DNA from: Thereva unica
Taxonomy: Eukaryota > Arthropoda > Insecta > Diptera > Therevidae
Length of the DNA stretch: 64,000 nucleotides
Reading direction: 5' to 3'
NCBI GenBank assembly: GCA_949987705.1
Contig: OX465281.1
Coordinates: 163,508,393 to 163,572,392 of the forward strand
The notes below the pieces were generated by a model, which made no database searches, was not told the origin of the DNA, and saw nothing but the letters and a program-made list of their open reading frames with translations. A program made the translations under genes and the position numbers. Positions 1-10,151 of this stretch are shown here, piece after piece. Numbering within the stretch: position 1 is the first letter of the stretch; each line of letters starts with the position of its first letter.

Positions 1-659
1 ATGATATCAAAGTTCTGTCTGGTACATTTGTTTATCATTAATTATCGGATAAAAATTCACGTACTAATTATCCGTTGAAGTTGGCATTTTTTCAATTGTT
101 ATGTAATAAAATGTTGTTAAAAATCATATTTTTCTGACAAACGATTATGATATTGCTTTTCATTTGATAGTAGCTATATTCTCACAAAATTTGATCAAAA
201 TCGGTACAATAGATCAAATATTAGCCATTTCACTGGATAGTCAGTCCCCTTAAGTAAGACAACTGATTCTGGCGAGCAAGCCTTCATAATAAGATCAGTA
301 TAATTTTCATAGGTTCGTTTTAAAAGGCTGATACCAGGTATTCATAAAGCATACAGCAAAACCCATTTTCCTCCAGCAAAACACACTTTATTCTACTGAA
401 CACTAAAGCTTTAGTGTTTGTAGCAATGTTAATATGTATATATGGGGTACCCTTCGAGTATATGTTAAAATGTTATGCACTTAGCGGACTTTGCTGCAAG
501 TAAAACAACCTGCTGCCACAACAATTTACTTAGTTTCCGATTTTGTTTTTTCTTATACTTGATTTCGCGGGCTCTTTGCGTGTGTCATCACATCATACGC
601 AACTGTGCGGTGTGTTTCTGACTTCTCTTTGACTGTGTTCTCGGCAACAGAAACCGAAC
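1..659. repeat. Dispersed direct repeat, copy A (truncated by window start)
   Basis: This stretch is repeated with high identity from 938, an offset of about 937 bp. Shared text runs from the ATGATATC at base 1 to the GATTTTGTTTTT near 550. Copy A continues without interruption into a segment containing ATTTCGCGGGCTCTTTGCG and GTGTTTCTGACTTCTC, which copy B shows only after an 800-bp insert. The interval 660-937 is AT-rich, non-coding and not duplicated in the window. The repeat family is not identified. Confidence 0.8.
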
Positions 660-937
660 GCGTAACTTCAAAGATGAATATCTCGATAACTTTTTTTTTT
701 ACCTTTTTTCAACTTTTAATCGTAATTATAACGTGAGTTTTCGACCGATTTTAATTATACAAAGTGGAAAATGTTCGTCATTCAATATAGACCAAATGTA
801 ACAGCCAGATTTTTGATTTATAATAAATTCATTAAATTATAAACAAAAATGTAAAAAAAAAGCTCGAAAAAAAAACATTATTTTAGGCCTGTTTTTGACT
901 CATCCGAACATATTCGTGGATTGTTAATAAACAAAAG

Positions 938-1495
938 ATGATATCGAAATTCTGTCTGGTACATTTGTTTATCATTAATTACCGAACATTTTGACACCAA
1001 CAAAATTGAAATCGGATAAAAATTCACGTACTAATTATCCGTTGAAGTTGCCCTATTTTTCAATTGTTATGTAATAAAATGTTGTTAAAAATCATATTTT
1101 TCTGACAAACGATTATGATTTTGTTTTTCATTTGATAGTAGCTAGATAGATCAAATTTTAGCCGTTTCACTGGATAGTGATATTGATAGTGCCTTAAGTA
1201 AGACAACTGCTTCTGGCGAGCAAGTCTTCATAATAAGATCAGTATAATTTTCATAGGTTCGTTTTAAAGGGCTGATACCAGGTATTCATAAAGCATACAT
1301 CAAAACCCACTTTTCCTCCAGCAAAACACACTTTATTCTACTGAACACTAAAGCTTTAGTGCTTGTAGCAATTTTAATATGTATATATGGGGTACCCTTC
1401 GTGCATATGTTAAAATGTTATGCACTTAGCGGACTTTGCTGCAAGTAAAACAACCTGCTGCCTCAACAATTTACTTAGTTTCCGATTTTGTTTTT
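938..1495. repeat. Dispersed direct repeat, copy B, 5' part
   Basis: This is the second copy of the repeat that starts at base 1. It carries a short extra stretch near 980-1015 and lacks a short piece near 1145. Similarity stops at the T-run ending at 1495, where Helitron-related sequence begins, and resumes at about 2291 with the same downstream segment seen in copy A. The insertion therefore happened after the repeat was duplicated. Confidence 0.8.
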
Positions 1496-2290
1496 GACGT
1501 GACAACGTCTATTAAAACGATGAACGCCGGCTGCATGCACGAAAAATGATGACTCATTGTCCCGTTATGTCCCGTTAGTCCCGTTAGTCCCGTAAGTCCC
1601 GTAGTAATTTTAATAAAAATTTGATTGTAGTAGTCTTAAAAATTTGATTAAAATTGTCAAAAATTGTCAACAATAATATTTGTTGTGGATTCTCGATTGT
1701 GAAAAAGCGCAGCAATGTGATGTCAAAGCAGCAGTATTGCGAGTTTCTTCGAACCCCCAATACGGAACAACGGGAGATCATCCTTGAAGTCATTCACCGA
1801 TTACATGGTTGTGGAGATGGCATTTTGGAAGCGCTACAAATTTTCTTCACCGGTCCGGCGGGCTGTGGAAAAACTTACACATTAAAGTGCCTTATGGAAA
1901 CGTACAACCGATACACTCAGGAGCACAACTCGATGAACAACGCCTACATTGCCTGTGCAAGCACAGGTAAATCCGCTGTACCTCTTGGTGGCACTACAGT
2001 GCATTCAGCGTTTCGTCTCACAACTTCTCGCGTGACAAAACTCTTATCCACAGAAAATTTGCAAGCCTACAGAAACATGTTCGTTGGCGTCAAAGCTGTT
2101 TTCGTCGACGAGATCAGCATGTTAAGTTCAGCCATTCTTCAAAAAACTGCAGCAGATTACCGGCTTTTATGACAAACCATTCGTAGGCATCCACGTGATA
2201 TTATGCGGAGATTTCAGACAGCTACCACGGTCTCATGATGTTGTCACGTTAAACTATCGTCCGTAAACCCTCTTTACAGACAACAAATTT
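1496..2290 (+). mobile_element. Helitron/Helentron fragment inserted in repeat copy B
   Basis: This ~795-bp segment is absent from repeat copy A and contains a Rep-Hel type PIF1 helicase relic. Its left edge has short iterations of CCCGTTAGT near 1560-1600. It lies between T-runs, which fits the T-rich insertion preference reported for Helentrons, but no complete termini or Rep domain are present. The assignment rests on the helicase and on the empty-site comparison with copy A. Confidence 0.55.
1654..2266 (+). pseudogene. PIF1-like helicase fragment of a Helitron
   Basis: The segment encodes the N-terminal helicase motifs of the PIF1/RecD family found in Helitron RepHel proteins. Visible motifs are a Walker A (GPAGCGKTYT, near 1852), the ACASTGKSA motif Ia-like block, a Walker B (VFVDEISML, near 2100) and, after a one-base frame change near 2145, the motif III block CGDFRQLP. 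A stop follows at 2264-2266. The only upstream start in the open frame is TTG, so no real initiation codon is evident. Only about 200 codons of a protein normally well over 1000 residues remain, with no Rep endonuclease and no later helicase motifs. It is a dead fragment. Confidence 0.75.
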
Positions 2291-2395
2291 TTTTTCTTAT
2301 ACTTGATTTCGCGGGCTCTTTGCGTTTGTGATCACATCATGCGCAACTGCGCGGAGTGTTTCTGACTTCTCTTTAACTGTGTTCCTGTTACTTTG
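2291..2395. repeat. Repeat copy B, 3' part (after Helitron insert)
   Basis: It resumes the sequence that follows 549 in copy A (ATTTCGCGGGCTCTTTGCG, then GTGTTTCTGACTTCTC). A third, more diverged version of this tail is at about 2815-2920, with TTTCGCGGGCTTTTGCAG and TGTGTTCCTGTTACTT. The three tails suggest several generations of the same repeat. Confidence 0.65.
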
Positions 2396-3240
2396 CCTTT
2401 AGATTCACTGGTACATCCCGTAATTATTTTGCTTTTGATGCTTTTGTTTGTTCACGCATAATATTTTTTATTAAAAATAATATTATCAATTGCTCTTAAT
2501 AATAAAAAATATAAGATGGCTGGTGAAAAAATATGTAATTTAAAATATGTAAATTTTTCTAGCTAACAGATACGCATGTGCACAAGATTTTAATATACTT
2601 AGAACGCCCTTCTCGAGTATATGTATGTAAAAACACATAAATTATAAATCCAATTGGCGTCTTGTAACCAAGCAGGAGCTTCCTATACAAAAGTAGCAAG
2701 CTGTCTACTGACATGAAGGAAAAGCTTTTTGAAAAGTTATACACTCTAGCAGATTTTGTTGGGTGTGAAAGAAGATATCAATTTGCTTGGCTGATTCTAC
2801 CGAGAGTATTTTATATTTGTTTTTCTTTTACCAGATTTCGCGGGCTTTTGCAGCTGCGATCAACATCAACAATCGTGCTTCTGGCTTTCCTTCAAGTCTG
2901 TGTTCCTGTTACTTAGCGTGATACCTACAGCTATAATAATGCAAATAATTTGCATTAAAATAAATACTTTGATTGTTCTCAGGTAATATTTTGTTATTAG
3001 AAATTATATATTATTATCGGATGTTAATAATTAATACCTTCACTTCGTATAATGATAATCCCCAAAAAATAAAAACCACATTATTTCACAACATGACGTA
3101 ATATGAGCATCACACACGCATGCACACATATTCACTTGCCCTTTCTTTCTCTCGTACATGACCATGTGACGTCACAAACCAATTGGCACAGCGAAGAAAA
3201 TCCAAGATGGCGGAAAAGGTGAATTCAGAGGTTATATGTA
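2396..3240. other. Non-coding AT-rich stretch
   Basis: No supported gene was seen. Besides the third repeat tail at 2815-2920 it holds only AT-rich sequence. The short ORF 2713-2916 overlaps that repeat tail and has no recognisable domain, so it is not called. Confidence 0.5.
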
Positions 3241-3247
3241 AAACCTC

Positions 3248-3487
3248 ATGTTAAATTGCGTTAGAACCGGCATAGCATATCTTCCACTTGGTACATGGAC
3301 TACCCCCAACTCACCAACCCCAAACCAGTTCGAGAGTCAAGACCAGTCCTCAGCTGAGGACCCCGCTCCCGCCAAAGACCCCGCCCAAGCCAACGACCCC
3401 GAACCAGTTCCCGAACACCAGCAAACCAGTCTCAAGGTCAACGACCGCGACCTAGATTCCAGGGCCTACCAACAGGTGATTGATTGA
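3248..3487 (+). other. Short Pro/Asp-rich ORF, doubtful
   Basis: It is an ATG-initiated 79-codon frame. Its middle is made of imperfect Asp-Pro-Ala-type iterations (ACCCCGCTCCCGCC-like DNA) and it ends in a Gln/Asp-rich tail. No domain is recognised. The DNA downstream to about 3720 continues as degenerate repeats around ATTACAGGTGATT and CTTGACCT. The frame is therefore more likely open by base composition within a repeat array than a real gene. Confidence 0.2.
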
Positions 3488-3489
3488 TG

Positions 3490-3790
3490 ACCTTGACTTG
3501 TATTCCAACATTACAGGCAACTGATGGCATTGACCTGCATTCCATGCCACGTGCTCTCAGTCCAAACCGTCTCGCGCAGATTCCAAGGTCAGCCACTTAT
3601 GATAATTACAGGTGATTTATGACCTGTCAACCAATTAACATAATTACAGGTGATTAATCACCTTGACCTAGATCCCAAAACCGGTTTTGGTTCCCAGACT
3701 CAAGGGTCCTAGTACCTACTAATGTATAAAATATTTTAAGGTTCTTGTTGATGTACATACATTATTTTCAGGTAGATAAATTTTCGCAAC
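3490..3790. repeat. Degenerate short repeats
   Basis: Several diverged copies of a unit centred on ACAGGTGATT(T/A)AT followed by CTTGACCT occur here, for example near 3473, 3515, 3607 and 3648. No gene was seen. A TTTTCAG near 3770 looks like a splice acceptor just upstream of the next ORF. Confidence 0.4.
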
Positions 3791-3796
3791 AAGGGG

Positions 3797-4117
3797 ATGA
3801 TGAAACCGAAAAAATTTTTAGTTGCAAATTTAAAATTAATTTTTGGAGGGGTCGTACTGGCCAAACATTTTTCTTGGACAGCAGCTAATAATAACTTGAG
3901 TGTAAGGAATTTCAAAATTATTGAAAATTATTGCCTTAAAGGTACTTATATTATAGATAAAATTTTGATGTGTGGTATAAAGAGATTATTTCCATATTCA
4001 TGCATTTTAAATATTCAAGAAGCGAAGCCATCCAAAATGGAAAAAATTATCAAAAAATATTTTAATGCGGCTAAAGATAGATATGCAAAATGTATAAAAA
4101 GGTCCAGCCGTAATTAA
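3797..4117 (+). CDS. Small basic ORF resembling a DUF4806 C-terminal domain
   Basis: This is an ATG-initiated 106-codon frame. The middle (residues ~15-45) has a hydrophobic GG turn, the block HFSWTAANNN, then a basic FKIIE helix. The C-terminus has an Ile-Lys-Lys-Tyr-Phe-Asn-Ala-Ala-Lys-Asp-Arg helix. That order (Ser-Trp-Thr block, Phe-Lys-Leu/Ile helix, K-W/Y-F-x-x-A-x-D-R tail) is reminiscent of insect DUF4806 proteins, a multicopy family often found near transposons. A TTTTCAG acceptor-like site 18-25 bases upstream could make it a last exon. A minisatellite starts about 35 bp after the stop. It could also be a pseudogene fragment. The family match is from memory of its pattern, not from a search. 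Confidence 0.4.
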   Translation: MMKPKKFLVANLKLIFGGVVLAKHFSWTAANNNLSVRNFKIIENYCLKGTYIIDKILMCGIKRLFPYSCILNIQEAKPSKMEKIIKKYFNAAKDRYAKCIKRSSRN

Positions 4118-4149
4118 GGAAACAATGAAAATAAAGAAAATGATATATG

Positions 4150-4436
4150 TATTTAATACGTTCAGTTTTTGAAATTATAACTTTAGAATTTTATTTAATT
4201 ATTCTTATGAAGTATTTTTAATTTTAATTAGACTGATTTTGAATTATATCGTTACAATGTTATTTAATTTAATTATGAAGTACTTTTAATTTGACTGTTT
4301 TTGAATTATATCGTTACAATGTTATTTCATTTTATTATGAAGTATTTTTAATTTGACTGATTTTGAATTATATCGTTTCAATGGTATTTAATTTTATTAT
4401 GAAGTAATTTTAATTTTACCGTTTTTGAATTATAGA
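4150..4436. repeat. Minisatellite, ~62-68 bp unit
   Basis: Four to five tandem copies of an AT-rich unit are present, each with GAAGTA(T/C)TTTTAATTT then GAATTATATCGTT(A/T)CAATG. The GAAGTA mark recurs at 4209, 4277, 4339 and 4401. No coding potential. Confidence 0.85.
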
Positions 4437-4474
4437 AAAATAAATATATTAAAATATTATAATGGTGTTCGATA

Positions 4475-4600
4475 GGTGGCCTGGTGTAGCGGTATAAAGA
4501 ATGCACGACAATTTATATTTGTTCCGTGATTCAAAGACAAGATTCGAATGTACACTGAGTTTCAGTAAAAAGACAATATTCCTCACTCCACTGGATATTT
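4475..4600 (+). repeat. tRNA-derived SINE-like fragment
   Basis: The sequence GGCCTGGTGTAGCGGT (from ~4480) resembles a Pol III A box region. About 60 bp downstream AAGATTCGAATG resembles a B box. That spacing fits a tRNA-related SINE head. No poly-A tail or target duplication was found, so it is only a candidate. Confidence 0.35.
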
Positions 4601-4615
4601 ATTTATAAAAAAAAT

Positions 4616-4832
4616 GTCTCCACAATAAATACACTTTTATAATTTATTATTTCAATTTTAATTTAAACAAGTCTCCACAATAAATGTACTTTTATAATTT
4701 ATTATTTCAATTTCAATTTCACAAGTCTCCACAATAAATCTACGTTTATAATTTATTATTTCAATTTTAATTTACACAAGTCTCCACAATAATGCACATT
4801 TAAAATTTATTGTTCCAATTTCATCCTTTTTT
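4616..4832. repeat. Minisatellite, 55-bp unit
   Basis: Four tandem copies begin with GTCTCCACAATAA at 4616, 4671, 4725 and 4780. Each continues with TTATAATTTATTATTTCAATTT. The copies abut the minus-strand BEL LTR and may have arisen inside its far end. Confidence 0.85.
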
Positions 4833-4839
4833 ATTTTTA

Positions 4840-6008
4840 CATAATAACCTTAAATATTAAATTCCTTAAAATTACAATACACCTTCACTTGAAATTTACA
4901 CCTTGAAATTTTCTTCCCTTTTTCTATTGCTCAATGTACCGGCGTTGATGGCTGAAAACAATATTAACGTGCTTGATGCGATGCAATGATTTGCATGTTT
5001 ACACCTCCCACGTTAATGGTTAATTTATATCGGGCTTGATGCCAATTAATAGCATGTATGCTACAAATAAAAAACAACAAATTGTTACCTTTTATAATCT
5101 TGGATACCTTTCTATAATTTTCTTATTTTCTCGCGTGGATCCTGCCTTGATTTTGGTCACTCACTTCACTAAATCTTCCAACTCACTATGATTTCTCAAA
5201 CAAACTAAGAGGGCCAATCGCTAGGTGCTGCCGCTTTTTATAAGCAAAAAGGCATCCATTAGAGAAATTCCAATTTCCCTGGAAAAACTGGGATGAATTT
5301 CCAAAATTTGCTCTAAAATTGACAGAATTGTTGTCATCCCTTTTCAACATAATGTCCTTTTTTTTCTTATTGTCATTAAGGTAAAAATATCTTTTTGGCA
5401 ATATCTTTTAATTTCGAAAAAATACTATCTTTCTGGCATCACCATTGTTTTCGCCGGAAAATTTGGTATTGTTTTGACACCTCAAACGTCGCGAGATGTC
5501 AAATTTAGCCCGAGTTTGAAGTTCCGGGTCGCGAGTGTTTTGTTTACCTGTGCCGGTTAATTAACGCAATTTTGTTGCGTTTCAGGTGAGTGTCGCATAA
5601 GCTACAGTGTTTAATTGTGTTTCTGCATGGTTGTTTTCAGTTTTAATGTAGCCTTTTATATTTTTTATTTTGGGGTTATGTTTTATCAAAACCCTTGTAA
5701 TTCATTCAATTTTCCCCTTTTTTACTAATCTAATAAAACTAATTCGCGATTAATTCATGTTATATGTTATATTTAATTCATTTATGTATGTTTTATGTGG
5801 AATTCATGTTTATTTGTTTTAATTATGTCATTGTTATTGTTGTGGTCTTTGTTGACATTTTGCCCCTTCGAGTGTATTAATTTCATTTTCATTTCAGATA
5901 TTAATTGTTGGATTGTGCCTGTGTAACACCCAGGCACCAGGTATTACTTAAATATTCAAAAATTCATGTTACTAATTTCTTTTTTCATTTTAGGATTCAG
6001 GTTGAACA
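4840..6008 (-). repeat. BEL/Pao LTR in minus orientation (solo or 5' LTR)
   Basis: This is the reverse complement of the BEL 5' LTR at 25900-27224 and of the 3' LTR start at 62995. The LTR start TGTTCAACCTGAATCC maps to the complement of 5993-6008. The homology runs through the conserved block with GTGTAACACCCAGGCACC and further to about 4900, where it fades. The base next to the LTR start is ordinary AT-rich DNA with no polypurine tract, so this is not the 3' LTR of an element lying to the right. It is a solo LTR or the 5' LTR of an element running leftwards. The far boundary is approximate. Confidence 0.75.
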
Positions 6009-6239
6009 ATGGAGTTATATGAATTTTACTACCCATGTCATTTCTTATTTCATTTTAAGGATTTCAAAGCAAAAAAATTATTTGGCATTTTGTTTTGTAC
6101 GTTTATGGCAATCACGGTAATTTGTTCCATTGGACTTTTTCAATAACTTATCTTATTTTCCATTTTTGCTGTATTAAAAATTAAAAATTATAGCAAAAGT
6201 GTAATATAGTTAATGAAAATGACAAGTTTCATAAATTAA
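6009..6239. other. AT-rich spacer
   Basis: No gene or repeat is recognised. It separates the BEL LTR from the foldback MITE. Confidence 0.5.
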
Positions 6240-6636
6240 CCCAGCAAACCAAACTTTACGATAACTTAACGAATTCGTTACGGAAATTCGTATATTTTTC
6301 CCGAATTCGCAATAGAATTCTGAACAAATTCGGAAGGAAAAATATATGAAGGGGTTGACACGACGTCGTTAAAGAAATCTTTTCGAAATCGTTACGAAAT
6401 TTAGTAAAGTAAATGGCCTATATGAATGAGGAAGCTTTTATTAGGGGTAAAAAGCTTTGCTAAATCATTACTAAATTTCGTAACGATTTCGAAAAGAATT
6501 TCTTTAACGATGACGTGCCAACCCCTTCATATATTTTTCTTTCCGAATTTGTTCAGAATTCTATTGCGAATTTGGGAAAAATATACGAATTTACGTAACG
6601 AATTCGTTAAGTTGTCTTAAAGATTGGTTTGCTGGG
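6240..6636. mobile_element. Foldback MITE, 397 bp
   Basis: Two arms of about 175 bp are near-perfect reverse complements, starting CCCAGCAAACCA and ending TGGTTTGCTGGG. The arms include ACTTAACGAATTCGTTACG and AATTCTGAACAAATTCGG. A short spacer around 6420-6455 carries a second small inverted pair. No convincing target duplication is visible and there is no ORF. It lies next to the gypsy 3' end, just beyond a 20-base T-run at 6642-6661. The superfamily is unassigned. Confidence 0.8.
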
Positions 6637-6757
6637 ATCCTCCTTTTTTTTTTTTTTTTTTGAAATATAACAAAAATAAGATACAAGTCTTGAAAGAAAA
6701 TTAAATTGATATGAAAATTTGATGTGAATAAGTAATTTTATGTTACTTTAATGGGGA

Positions 6758-7425
6758 TTATTGCTCGTATCGTTTGACTGGCTTCACTACGCGACCACTT
6801 CGCGTAGTTTTAATTGGACCCTCTGTTGTTTTGTGGTCATCCTGTCTCGTAGATGCGTCTATGTCAGCGGATGCTGATGGCTCGACGTATACCTTTGCAT
6901 TTCAGTAGGAATCGTTGAATTCGATCCATCAGGATTCACATTCGAATGAGTTGTGTTAGCTTCGTTGGTCTTGCACAATTACTGACCGCGGATACTCAGT
7001 TTCTTCGACCACTTTGGCTGATGTCCACTCTCGGTGACCCTTTTGTAGTCGCACTTTGCCGCCAACTTTCAATGCTTCAAACGGGCTAGCGACTCGATCG
7101 GCGTATTTCTTTTGTTTCAGCCGTAGATTACGTAGTTCCTCGGTGACATTCTTGACTATTTTCGGTTTTAATTGGTCTCGATCAGTTGGTATAAAAGTTC
7201 GCGTTGACCGACTGAACAAACGTTGACATGATGATTTTAATGTGTCATTACGCGGTGTATTTCTGAGCATCAATAATGCCTTGTACACGTCGGTGTTGTC
7301 GAGAAACGCCTGTTTCATTAAATTTTTCGCGGTTTGAACGTTTCTTTCAGCGAAACCATTTGATCGTGGATAACGTGGTGATGACATTCGGCGCGTAAAA
7401 TTCCAGTCACGCGCGAAATCGGAGA
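6758..7425 (-). pseudogene. Gypsy integrase C-terminal part (old element)
   Basis: On the minus strand it starts in the middle of the catalytic core just after the LINE poly-A. It shows a DFARDWNF block, then SSPRYPRSNG and AERNVQTAKNLM. The Glu of AER is the third residue of the DDE triad. A chromodomain-free tail follows. After a frame change near 6950 a basic TRSGRVVKPVKRY end leads to a stop at 6758-6760; such an ending is common in gypsy pol proteins. The first two catalytic Asp residues are on 13889-14141. It cannot be expressed as one protein. Confidence 0.8.
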
Positions 7426-8177
7426 TTTTTTTTTATGTGGCAGTGCTAAGCTCAGGAATCACCCTTTGTACTACTAGTCCGTCATGTCATTTGTCACGTC
7501 ATGGTGCAATGTCTAGCAGTAAGCTTAGTAGGAACGGGAGGGAATTGAAGAAGGTGGTGATGAACCCTGCGTTTGAACTCTTGGATGTTGTAGGAGCTCG
7601 AAAATACTGACTGCGAGAGATTATTCCACAGCCGAGTTGTTCTATTAACAAACGAATTCATATCTTGTTGAGTGCGTGAAAGGCGGAGTTGCAGGTGGAG
7701 GGAATGAGACGAGTGGGCTAATCTGGTGTTGCGGGTATAAGAATGCCGTGGAGGCAGGAGAGCGTTTAGCTCGGAGGAACAGTCACTATGATAGTAGCGG
7801 TAAAATTTTGTCAGTGCTGCTACATTCCTACGGTGGCTGAGGGGGTCGATGGTGGAGCAAGCGGTATCGTCATCAATTAATTTAAGGGCCTTTTTTGGAA
7901 CTTATCTAACCATGCCAAGGTGGTTATTGAAGCGCCGGCCCAGACGAGGGAGTTATATTCGAGAAGAGGCCGAATGTAGGATTTATAAATAACAGCACGG
8001 GCCGATGGCTGGAGGAGGAACTTACACCTCTTAAGAAATCCCAAGCACTGAGATCTTTGTTTGGCGATTTGGAATATGTGGTCATTCCATCGCAAGTCCT
8101 TGGCTAATGTCACGCCTAAGATGTGTAAGGATGGTTCGGCCATTAGTTGAACTTCATTCACTTTCAAGGGTGGAGGG
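7426..8177 (-). mobile_element. 5'-truncated jockey/R1-like LINE, 3' part
   Basis: On the minus strand it encodes the end of a non-LTR reverse transcriptase. Visible blocks are SLHILGVTLAKDLRWNDHI, YKSYIRPLLEYNSLVW, then after a frameshift near 7890 the DPLSHRRNVAALT and FVNRTTRLWNNL blocks. It ends with a poly-A (T-run 7426-7434) exactly where the gypsy integrase resumes. The first ~30 bp of the fragment are at 13854-13888, separated by the CsRn1 insertion; the reading runs straight across that gap. No clear target duplication is seen at the gypsy junctions (13888/13889 and 7425/7426). Only the last ~780 bp of a LINE are present. Confidence 0.8.
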
Positions 8178-8737
8178 TGTAGCGGTCGCTACGCATTAAT
8201 TTTGTTGTTATCTTATTGCGAGTTTAATTTTCTAATTTAAATACGTGTACTTACAATTTTGGAGTACAGTGTGCGTTACGTCATTTTCACTACTACTTTG
8301 GAAATACACTCTAGGGAAATCACAATCACGTACGCTTACACTGTACAAGTATTAAATGTATTCAAACATAGATACACTGATTCATTGACATGAAAAATAA
8401 AAAATAGAAATGTATTAGTTTTACGTTAATAGTCTAACTGAATAGTCTGATTATATTGTGTTCATTGTCAGTATACATTAATTGTCGTAGTATAAGTTTT
8501 CATTGATGAAATAAAAAACTTTCGGTTATATAATTTAACCGCCGTTTTAAAATAAAGTCGTTAAATTTAAAACTTAAATAAATGTTTAAAAAAAATAAGA
8601 GAATCCGGGAAAATCGTAATAAAAGAATAAATTAAATAAAAACATAATTTATTTATCCCAACTGAAAATTTTTATGAAGTTGAGAGGAATTTCGTTATAC
8701 TCTAAAAGCGCATTCAGGAGTCGCTCCTCCCACTTCA
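8178..8737 (+). repeat. CsRn1 5' LTR
   Basis: The LTR is 560 bp, TG...CA, and equal in length to the 3' LTR. It contains no long ORF. AATAAA motifs occur in its 3' third (for example near 8510), consistent with a polyadenylation role. Confidence 0.93.
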
Positions 8738-8739
8738 TC

Positions 8740-8751
8740 TGGTGACCCCGA
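8740..8751 (+). promoter_or_regulatory. Primer binding site, tRNA-Trp
   Basis: TGGTGACCCCGA begins two bases after the LTR. It is complementary to the 3' end of eukaryotic tRNA-Trp including CCA, the primer reported for CsRn1-type elements. The following leader to 9305 is strongly purine-rich (GAAGAAAG runs) and has no gene. Confidence 0.75.
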
Positions 8752-9305
8752 AACGAAGAAAGAAGTTTTTCCTACAATTTTAAAAAAAGAAGATTGAGGT
8801 ATTACAAAAAAGAAGTGGATTTTAATTCAAAAATAAAATAGAAAATTCATAAGAAGAAAGAAGAAAGAATAAAAGAACAATTTTAAGAAGAAGGTTTTTT
8901 AAAAAAAAGAAGAAAGAATACACGTAAGAGAGGAGAAGAAAGAAGATTCAATAAAACTTTTAAGGGAAGTTAAGTTCATTTTAAATTAATAATTTTCACC
9001 ATTTTTAATTTCTTTTAAAAAAAAAACAAAACACAAAAATTTTCTTTTAAAATACAAAACTTTTCCTGGTAGTAGTGAATTTCTGATTTAATTTCTCTTC
9101 TTTAATTGATTTATATGATCTTTTCTTTTAAAAGTCGAAATTTTCCTTATTTAACGGTCGGTTTTAAAGTTTGAGTCCTCCGTCAACGCTATCGTCCGCG
9201 AAATTAATTTATAAGAAGTTCCGCGAATTTTAAGTGAATCGAAACTCTTTTCTTTGATTTTAAAAGAATTTCGTGTTACGTTAGTGCCTATGTAGTGTGA
9301 AAATA

Positions 9306-10151
9306 ATGAGTGTGCAAAATTCGGGGGATACTTTTGCAAATAGTGAAATCAACGCTTCTGCCGTTAAACTACCCTCCTTTTGGTCACCGTGTCCAGAAGC
9401 ATGGTTTGTTTTGGCGGAAAGCCAATTTCATTCTAAGGGAGTTAGGCTGGATGATACGAAATATGAGCATGTCATCCAGGCGCTTCCCTTAGAAATAATT
9501 ATGAATGTTTTGGATTTCATTCAAAACCCACCTCAGGAAGGCAAGTACGAGGCCTTTAAATCGACCTTGATTCAACGCTTCACGGAATCTGAAGAGAATA
9601 AGTTGGAGCAACTCTTATCCAACTCGGAGATGGGAGACAGGAAACCGTCAGACTTCTACAGATCAATGGACATTTTGGCTGGAACATCAACACATTTAGG
9701 GAAAGAATTAATCAAGAAATTATGGATGCGGAAACTGCCTTCGGATATAAATATTGCTCTAGTGGCATCTGGAAAGCAGAATATTCAAGATTTGATTTTG
9801 TTAGCAGACAAGATTTTCGAAGCATCTAAATTTAAATTCATTTCGGCAATCGGTAACAATTCGGCAAATCCTTTCCTGAACAAAGAAGATTTCAGCATAA
9901 ATAGCCTTGATGTTAAAAAGAAAATAACCTTACTGGAGAATAAAATTGAAGATTTAGCAAATTTAATCAAGAGACTTACTATTAATAATAAAAATAATAA
10001 TTTTCAAAACGGATTTAGATCAAGAAGTAGAAGTCGTTCAAATAGCAGACATAAAGAAAATAATAAGCCTTTTTGCTGGTTTCACTTTAAATTTGGAGAT
10101 AATGCCAAAAGATGTGTTAAACCATGTAGTTATAAGAATTCAAAAAACTAA
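9306..10151 (+). CDS. gag: CsRn1 element Gag
   Basis: This 281-residue capsid/nucleocapsid precursor assembles the particle in which the element is reverse transcribed. The ATG at 9306 ([10 protein letters not shown]) is chosen; a longer frame would need a GTG. The N-terminal half has the retrotransposon Gag fold pattern ([17 protein letters not shown], then YEHVIQALP). The tail is Arg/Ser-rich and then shows a Cys-His box C-x2-H-x9-C-x3-C ([14 protein letters not shown]). That box replaces the usual CCHC knuckle and is typical of the CsRn1 clade. The frame ends TAA directly behind an A AAA AAC heptamer, so a fraction of ribosomes should continue into pol. No internal stops. Confidence 0.88.
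   Translation: MSVQNSGDTFANSEINASAVKLPSFWSPCPEAWFVLAESQFHSKGVRLDDTKYEHVIQALPLEIIMNVLDFIQNPPQEGKYEAFKSTLIQRFTESEENKLEQLLSNSEMGDRKPSDFYRSMDILAGTSTHLGKELIKKLWMRKLPSDINIALVASGKQNIQDLILLADKIFEASKFKFISAIGNNSANPFLNKEDFSINSLDVKKKITLLENKIEDLANLIKRLTINNKNNNFQNGFRSRSRSRSNSRHKENNKPFCWFHFKFGDNAKRCVKPCSYKNSKN
10142..10148 (+). promoter_or_regulatory. -1 ribosomal frameshift heptamer A AAA AAC
   Basis: The heptamer is read in the Gag frame as xxA AAA AAC and is followed at once by the Gag stop TAA (10149-10151). Slipping back one base enters the pol frame, which is open from an upstream TAA near 10130. A AAA AAC is among the most efficient known -1 slippery sites. No downstream pseudoknot was modelled. Confidence 0.85.

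Noticed and set aside
2713..2916. 67-aa ORF as a gene
   Set aside because: It runs through the third repeat tail and has no recognisable motif.
4140..4840. CRISPR-like array
   Set aside because: Repeats are contiguous minisatellite units without unique spacers, in a eukaryotic transposon context.
9297..9305. Gag start at 9297
   Set aside because: The codon is GTG; the ATG at 9306 is nine bases downstream in frame.
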